Shown: one piece after another, positions 36,579 through 39,185 of the stretch
Layout: each line of letters starts with the position of its first letter
Numbering within the stretch: position 1 is the stretch's first letter
Source of the DNA: Mycobacterium sp.
GTDB lineage: Bacteria > Actinomycetota > Actinomycetes > Mycobacteriales > Mycobacteriaceae
Assembly (NCBI GenBank): GCA_023264765.1
Contig: JAHFVC010000014.1
Coordinates: 1-39,185 of the forward strand
Reading direction: 5' to 3'
DNA: 39,185 nucleotides
Notes under the pieces: generated by a model
Told to the model about the DNA's origin: nothing
The model's database searches: none
The model's input: only the letters and a program-made list of their open reading frames with translations
Position numbers and translations under genes: made by a program

Positions 36579-37586
36579 ATGGCGCCTCCGCGGAAGCATG
36601 AAACCGACGCGATCCTCGATGCCACCCGCTCCCTCGTCCTCGGCGAGGGTCCGCGGGCGGCCAGTGTCTCCGCGATCGCGGCGGCGAGCGGCGCCCCGGC
36701 GGGAACGCTGTACCACCGCTTCGGCAACCGCGACGGCATCGTGGCCGCGGCATGGCTGCGGGCCCTGGGTCGATTCCAGGCCGGGGTGATGGACGCGTCC
36801 GCCGACACCGCCCTGGAGCTCGCGGTGCAGATGGGCGTGGCGGCGGTCCGCTTCGCCCGGGACTCACCCGACGATGCGCGACTGCTGCTGACACTCCGGG
36901 CCGCGGACCTCCTCGACGGTGCCCCCGACGCGACGTTCCAGGAGACGCTCGCCGCCATGAACGCCCCACTGTTCGAGCGGGTGGACGTACTCACCGAGCG
37001 GATCTACGGGAACCGGGAGGCCCGGCGGCGCGACGCCGTCGCACGCGCGGTGGTCGACCTGCCCTACGCCGCGGTGCGGCGCCACGCCGGTGACCCACCC
37101 GCGTGGCTGGAGGACGATCTGGCCGACTCCATCCGTAAGCTCTTGCGGGTGAGCACAATCGTCTCCGTCAGCCGCACCATCGAGGCGCCGGCAGCCGCCA
37201 TCTTCGAACTGATCGCCGATCCGGCGCAGCAGCCGCGCTGGGACGGTAACGACAACCTCGCCGATGCGCCCGCCGGTCAGCGGGTGCATGCCGTCGGCGA
37301 CGTGTTCCGGATGACCCTCACCAACGGTGCCGTCCGGGTCAACCACATCGTCGAATTCGAGGAAGGCCAGCGGATCGCGTGGCTGCCGTCGGAGGAGGGC
37401 AAGGAACCGCCGGGGCACCTGTGGCGGTGGGAGCTCGAGCCGATCGACGACGAGACGACACGCGTCACGCACACCTATGACTGGACCCGGCTGACCGACG
37501 AGAAGCGGTTGGCGAAGGCACGGGACACGACCGCCGGCAAACTGCTGGCCTCGATCGACCGATTGGCCGCCATCAGCGCGTCCTGA
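36579..37586 (+). CDS. TetR-family DNA-binding protein fused to an SRPBCC (AHSA1-like) domain
   Basis: A 335-aa two-domain protein. Residues 1-190 are a TetR regulator: helix-turn-helix about 28-50 (VSAIAAASGAPAGTLYHRFG) and a helical ligand/dimer domain ending DDLADSIRKLLR. Residues 191-335 are an SRPBCC domain: STIVSVSRTIEAPAAAIFELIADPAQQPRWDG, HIVEFEEGQRIAWLP, TRVTHTYDWTRL. Val191 is encoded by GTG (37149-37151) followed by S-T-I-V-S-V, the usual start of a free SRPBCC protein. The gene may therefore be a fusion formed by loss of a stop, and an internal start could still make the short form. ATG 36579 is 21 bp from the divergent gene. Confidence 0.85.
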   Translation: MAPPRKHETDAILDATRSLVLGEGPRAASVSAIAAASGAPAGTLYHRFGNRDGIVAAAWLRALGRFQAGVMDASADTALELAVQMGVAAVRFARDSPDDARLLLTLRAADLLDGAPDATFQETLAAMNAPLFERVDVLTERIYGNREARRRDAVARAVVDLPYAAVRRHAGDPPAWLEDDLADSIRKLLRVSTIVSVSRTIEAPAAAIFELIADPAQQPRWDGNDNLADAPAGQRVHAVGDVFRMTLTNGAVRVNHIVEFEEGQRIAWLPSEEGKEPPGHLWRWELEPIDDETTRVTHTYDWTRLTDEKRLAKARDTTAGKLLASIDRLAAISAS

Positions 37587-37647
37587 CCCGGACCTGCGTT
37601 CGCGAGTAGATGCTAAGGCGCACAACCTCTTTGAGCCTATCTGCTCC

Positions 37648-37803
37648 CTAGCCGTGCTCGGCCACGGTGTGCTTGCAGAAGCTGCGCTTGCACTCGGCGT
37701 GGGCGCTGGACTGATCGCCGAGAAACCCGCTGCACTTGGGTTCGCCGTCGGGACGTCGTGATTCGGTGTTCGTTGTCGTCGAAGTATCGCGAGGCCAGCG
37801 CAA
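37648..37803 (-). CDS. Possible Cys/His-rich mini-protein, 51 aa
   Basis: In a 287-bp gap between the TetR-SRPBCC and GntR genes, the minus strand encodes a compact Cys/His segment: PKCSGF, AHAECKRSFCKHTVAEHG, ending at TAG 37648-37650. Three cysteines and three histidines (C-x18-C-x4-C-x-H spacing) suggest a small metal-binding protein. The only in-frame start after the upstream stop is TTG at 37801-37803, with no good ribosome binding site, so it may also be a gene remnant. The rest of the gap, up to 37873, has no other visible gene and should hold the GntR promoter. Confidence 0.4.
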   Translation of the reverse strand: MRWPRDTSTTTNTESRRPDGEPKCSGFLGDQSSAHAECKRSFCKHTVAEHG

Positions 37804-37873
37804 GCCGGGATGCGTACTCCGCTACTCGAAAACCGGTGAGGTGTATCGGTCTTCGCAGAGGTAGGTTCGCTCC

Positions 37874-38458
37874 ATGAGCAGTTCGACCGGTGATTCCATT
37901 GCTGTCGCGTTGCGCGAGGAGATCCTCGCGGGTCGGCTGGTCGCGGGCGAGCGACTGGTGGAGGAGGCTATCGCCAAGCGCTACGGGGTCTCCCGGGTTC
38001 CGGTCCGGGAAGCGCTGAGCCGTCTGCAGTCCGAAGGGTTCGTCACGATCGTCCGATACCGTGGCGCAGCGGTGTCGGAGACGCTGGTGCAGGACGGCCG
38101 CGAACTGCTGCAGATCCGCCGCGGCCTGGAGGTACTGGCCGCACAATTGGCCGCGCAGAACCGGGGTGGCCCGGTGGCCGCGGACTTGATGGCCGCGGCA
38201 GAGGGCGGCACGCACGAGCCCGCGTTCCACGATCTTGTCGCCGTTGCGTCGGGCAACCGGCAGTTGGAAGAGATGCTGGCCGGCGTGAACCGCAGGGTGC
38301 AGTGGGGACTGGGGCACAACCTGGATGCCTCGATCAGCGACCACCGGGTACTGGCCATCGCCATCCTCAACGGATCGGCGGCGCAGGCCGGGTACCTGAT
38401 GGACGAACACCTGCGGCGCGATGAGCTCTATTTCCTGGAGAACTTCGGCTCCCATTAG
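37874..38458 (+). CDS. GntR-family (FadR/FCD-type) transcriptional regulator
   Basis: A 194-aa regulator. The winged helix at about 8-66 has the GntR pattern: LREEILAGRLVAGERLVEEA, then RYGVSRVPVREALSRL (recognition helix, residues 37-51) and LQSEGFV. The C-terminal helical part (about 75-190) fits a short FCD-type ligand domain, with HDLVAVASGNRQLEEML and SDHRVLAIAILNGSAAQAGYLMDEHL providing typical metal/ligand-binding residues (Asp, His). Immediately after its stop lies TTGTATACAA, which occurs again before the next gene, so it probably regulates the MFS transporter. Confidence 0.9.
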   Translation: MSSSTGDSIAVALREEILAGRLVAGERLVEEAIAKRYGVSRVPVREALSRLQSEGFVTIVRYRGAAVSETLVQDGRELLQIRRGLEVLAAQLAAQNRGGPVAADLMAAAEGGTHEPAFHDLVAVASGNRQLEEMLAGVNRRVQWGLGHNLDASISDHRVLAIAILNGSAAQAGYLMDEHLRRDELYFLENFGSH

Positions 38459-38459
38459 G

Positions 38460-38469
38460 TTGTATACAA
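38460..38469. promoter_or_regulatory. GntR-type operator 1, TTGTATACAA
   Basis: A perfect 10-bp palindrome that begins 2 bp after the GntR gene stop, within the longer run GGTTGTATACAATAAG. The sequence T-T-G-T-A-T-A-C-A-A is the sort of site bound by FCD-class GntR regulators. The embedded TACAAT could also act as a -10 box for the MFS gene. Confidence 0.6.
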
Positions 38470-38533
38470 TAAGTGGCGGTATATTCCACGCGTAACACAA
38501 AAGACCTGGATAGAAACGCCCACGTAACGATGG

Positions 38534-38543
38534 TTGTATACAA
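38534..38543. promoter_or_regulatory. GntR-type operator 2, TTGTATACAA
   Basis: An exact second copy of the palindrome, 74 bp after the first (about seven helical turns) and 42 bp upstream of the MFS ATG; both copies are preceded by GG. Two sites at this spacing would allow DNA looping or cooperative repression of the MFS promoter between them. Confidence 0.6.
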
Positions 38544-38585
38544 ATTGTTCCAGCATGATTCACCTCAACCTCGCTGGAGCACACC

Positions 38586-39185
38586 ATGTCGATTGGCCGT
38601 CCTACCCCCACCGTCCCCCCTGAGATCACTGCCGCCCCGGATCCCGCGGCCTCGCCCGGGCTGTCCGCGGCGCTGGACCGGATCGGATTCGGCCGCGTCC
38701 AAGCGGCCCTCATCCTGCTGCTGATGGCTGGATTGTTCTTCGATTCCCTTGAACAGAACTCGACCGGCGCGATGGGTCCACTGCTCAAGGAGTCATTCGG
38801 CATCGGTAACGCCGAGCTGACCATGATCAACACCGCCACGGTGCTCGGCGGACTGGCAGGACGACTCCTCGGTGGGTACATCGCCGACCGTTGGGGCCGC
38901 CGCGCGGCTCTCAGCCTGAACCTCTTGGTCTACACCCTCGGCGGCCTGATCAGCGCCGCCGCACTGAACTACGAGATGTTGCTCGCCAGCCGCTTCGTCG
39001 TCGGTGTCGGCCTGGGCGGTGAATTCACCGTCGGTCTCGCCATCCTTGCCGAGATTGTCGCTACCCGGCACCGCGGCTCATTGCTTGCCACACTGAACAT
39101 CTCGTCGGGCGGCATCGGCAACATCGCCTCCTTCGGGTTCTTCTGGCTGGTGCTGGGACCGCTCAATGGAACCCTCGGCGGCAAT
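38586..39185 (+). CDS. MFS transporter (sugar/aromatic-acid type), 5' part
   Basis: The first 200 residues of a major facilitator; the gene runs off the window. ATG at 38586 follows GGAG with a 6-bp gap. After a polar N-terminus (about 1-35), the first helix contains LFFDSLEQNSTGAMGPLL, followed by motif A as GGYIADRWGRR (96-106) and the loop VGVGLGGEFTVGLAILAEIVATRHRG, typical of the metabolite:H+ symporter and aromatic-acid symporter branch. The D-x-x-E at TM1 favours an organic-acid importer. It is likely repressed by the adjacent GntR protein through the two palindromes. Confidence 0.88.
   Translation, partial: MSIGRPTPTVPPEITAAPDPAASPGLSAALDRIGFGRVQAALILLLMAGLFFDSLEQNSTGAMGPLLKESFGIGNAELTMINTATVLGGLAGRLLGGYIADRWGRRAALSLNLLVYTLGGLISAAALNYEMLLASRFVVGVGLGGEFTVGLAILAEIVATRHRGSLLATLNISSGGIGNIASFGFFWLVLGPLNGTLGGN

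Noticed and set aside
37637..38881. 414-codon minus-strand frame opposite gntR and the MFS start
   Set aside because: Crosses the two GntR operators and an intergenic region, has no domain signature, and lies antisense to a clear GntR gene.

Overview
The window is high-GC, tightly packed actinobacterial DNA, almost certainly from a nontuberculous Mycobacterium/Mycolicibacterium. Many proteins read as close relatives of M. tuberculosis ones (peptide deformylase, YbdK-type ligase, SodC, VirR, ThiC). As recalled, the gene order also follows the M. tuberculosis lpqL ... Rv0420c-Rv0421c-thiD-thiC ... xthA-Rv0428c-def-Rv0430-virR-sodC-Rv0433-Rv0434 backbone. Genes often overlap by 1-20 bp, and GTG starts are common. 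No rRNA, tRNA, CRISPR array or insertion sequence was recognised.

Layout. (1) 1-3113 (+): the 3' end of an M28-type peptidase gene, a small hypothetical gene, then a three-gene operon (type III polyketide synthase, isoprenylcysteine-methyltransferase-like enzyme, FAD hydroxylase) resembling the phenolic-lipid srsABC operon of Streptomyces. (2) 3094-9224 (-): a thiamine operon led by a promoter and TPP riboswitch (thiC, thiD), then an alpha/beta hydrolase, a septum-formation-like protein, a DoxX-like protein, an EamA-like transporter and a uracil/xanthine permease. thiD carries an in-frame TGA at codon 89. (3) 9225-18217: an MFS exporter, a tiny Cys-rich membrane protein, a tandem DivIVA-motif membrane protein, then a seven-gene run (esterase, SDR, diiron protein, Baeyer-Villiger-like monooxygenase, MerR regulator, helical small protein, methyltransferase) that starts at a 36-bp near-perfect palindrome carrying a TTGACA box.

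(4) 18207-25833 (-): def, a GNAT gene, jetA/mksF, jetB/mksE, jetC/mksB and xthA. After def (10-bp gap) every junction overlaps. This is a MukBEF-like condensin (Wadjet/Mks family) set inside a housekeeping operon, without a recognisable JetD/MksG nuclease; the gene in that position is the DNA-repair nuclease xthA. It is the strongest candidate for an unusual system here. (5) 25962-29607 (+): DUF3263 gene, virR, sodC, ybdK-type ligase, a lipoprotein and a LON-domain protein. (6) 29608-35685 (-): a complete Mrp/Mnh cation/proton antiporter operon with A and B fused. (7) 35725-39185: a DUF1707 membrane protein, a small SRPBCC-like protein, a divergent TetR-SRPBCC fusion regulator, a possible Cys/His-rich mini-protein, and a GntR regulator followed by an MFS transporter gene that runs off the window. 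Two identical TTGTATACAA sites lie between the GntR and MFS genes.

All identifications come from reading translated sequence and recalled family knowledge; no searches were run.
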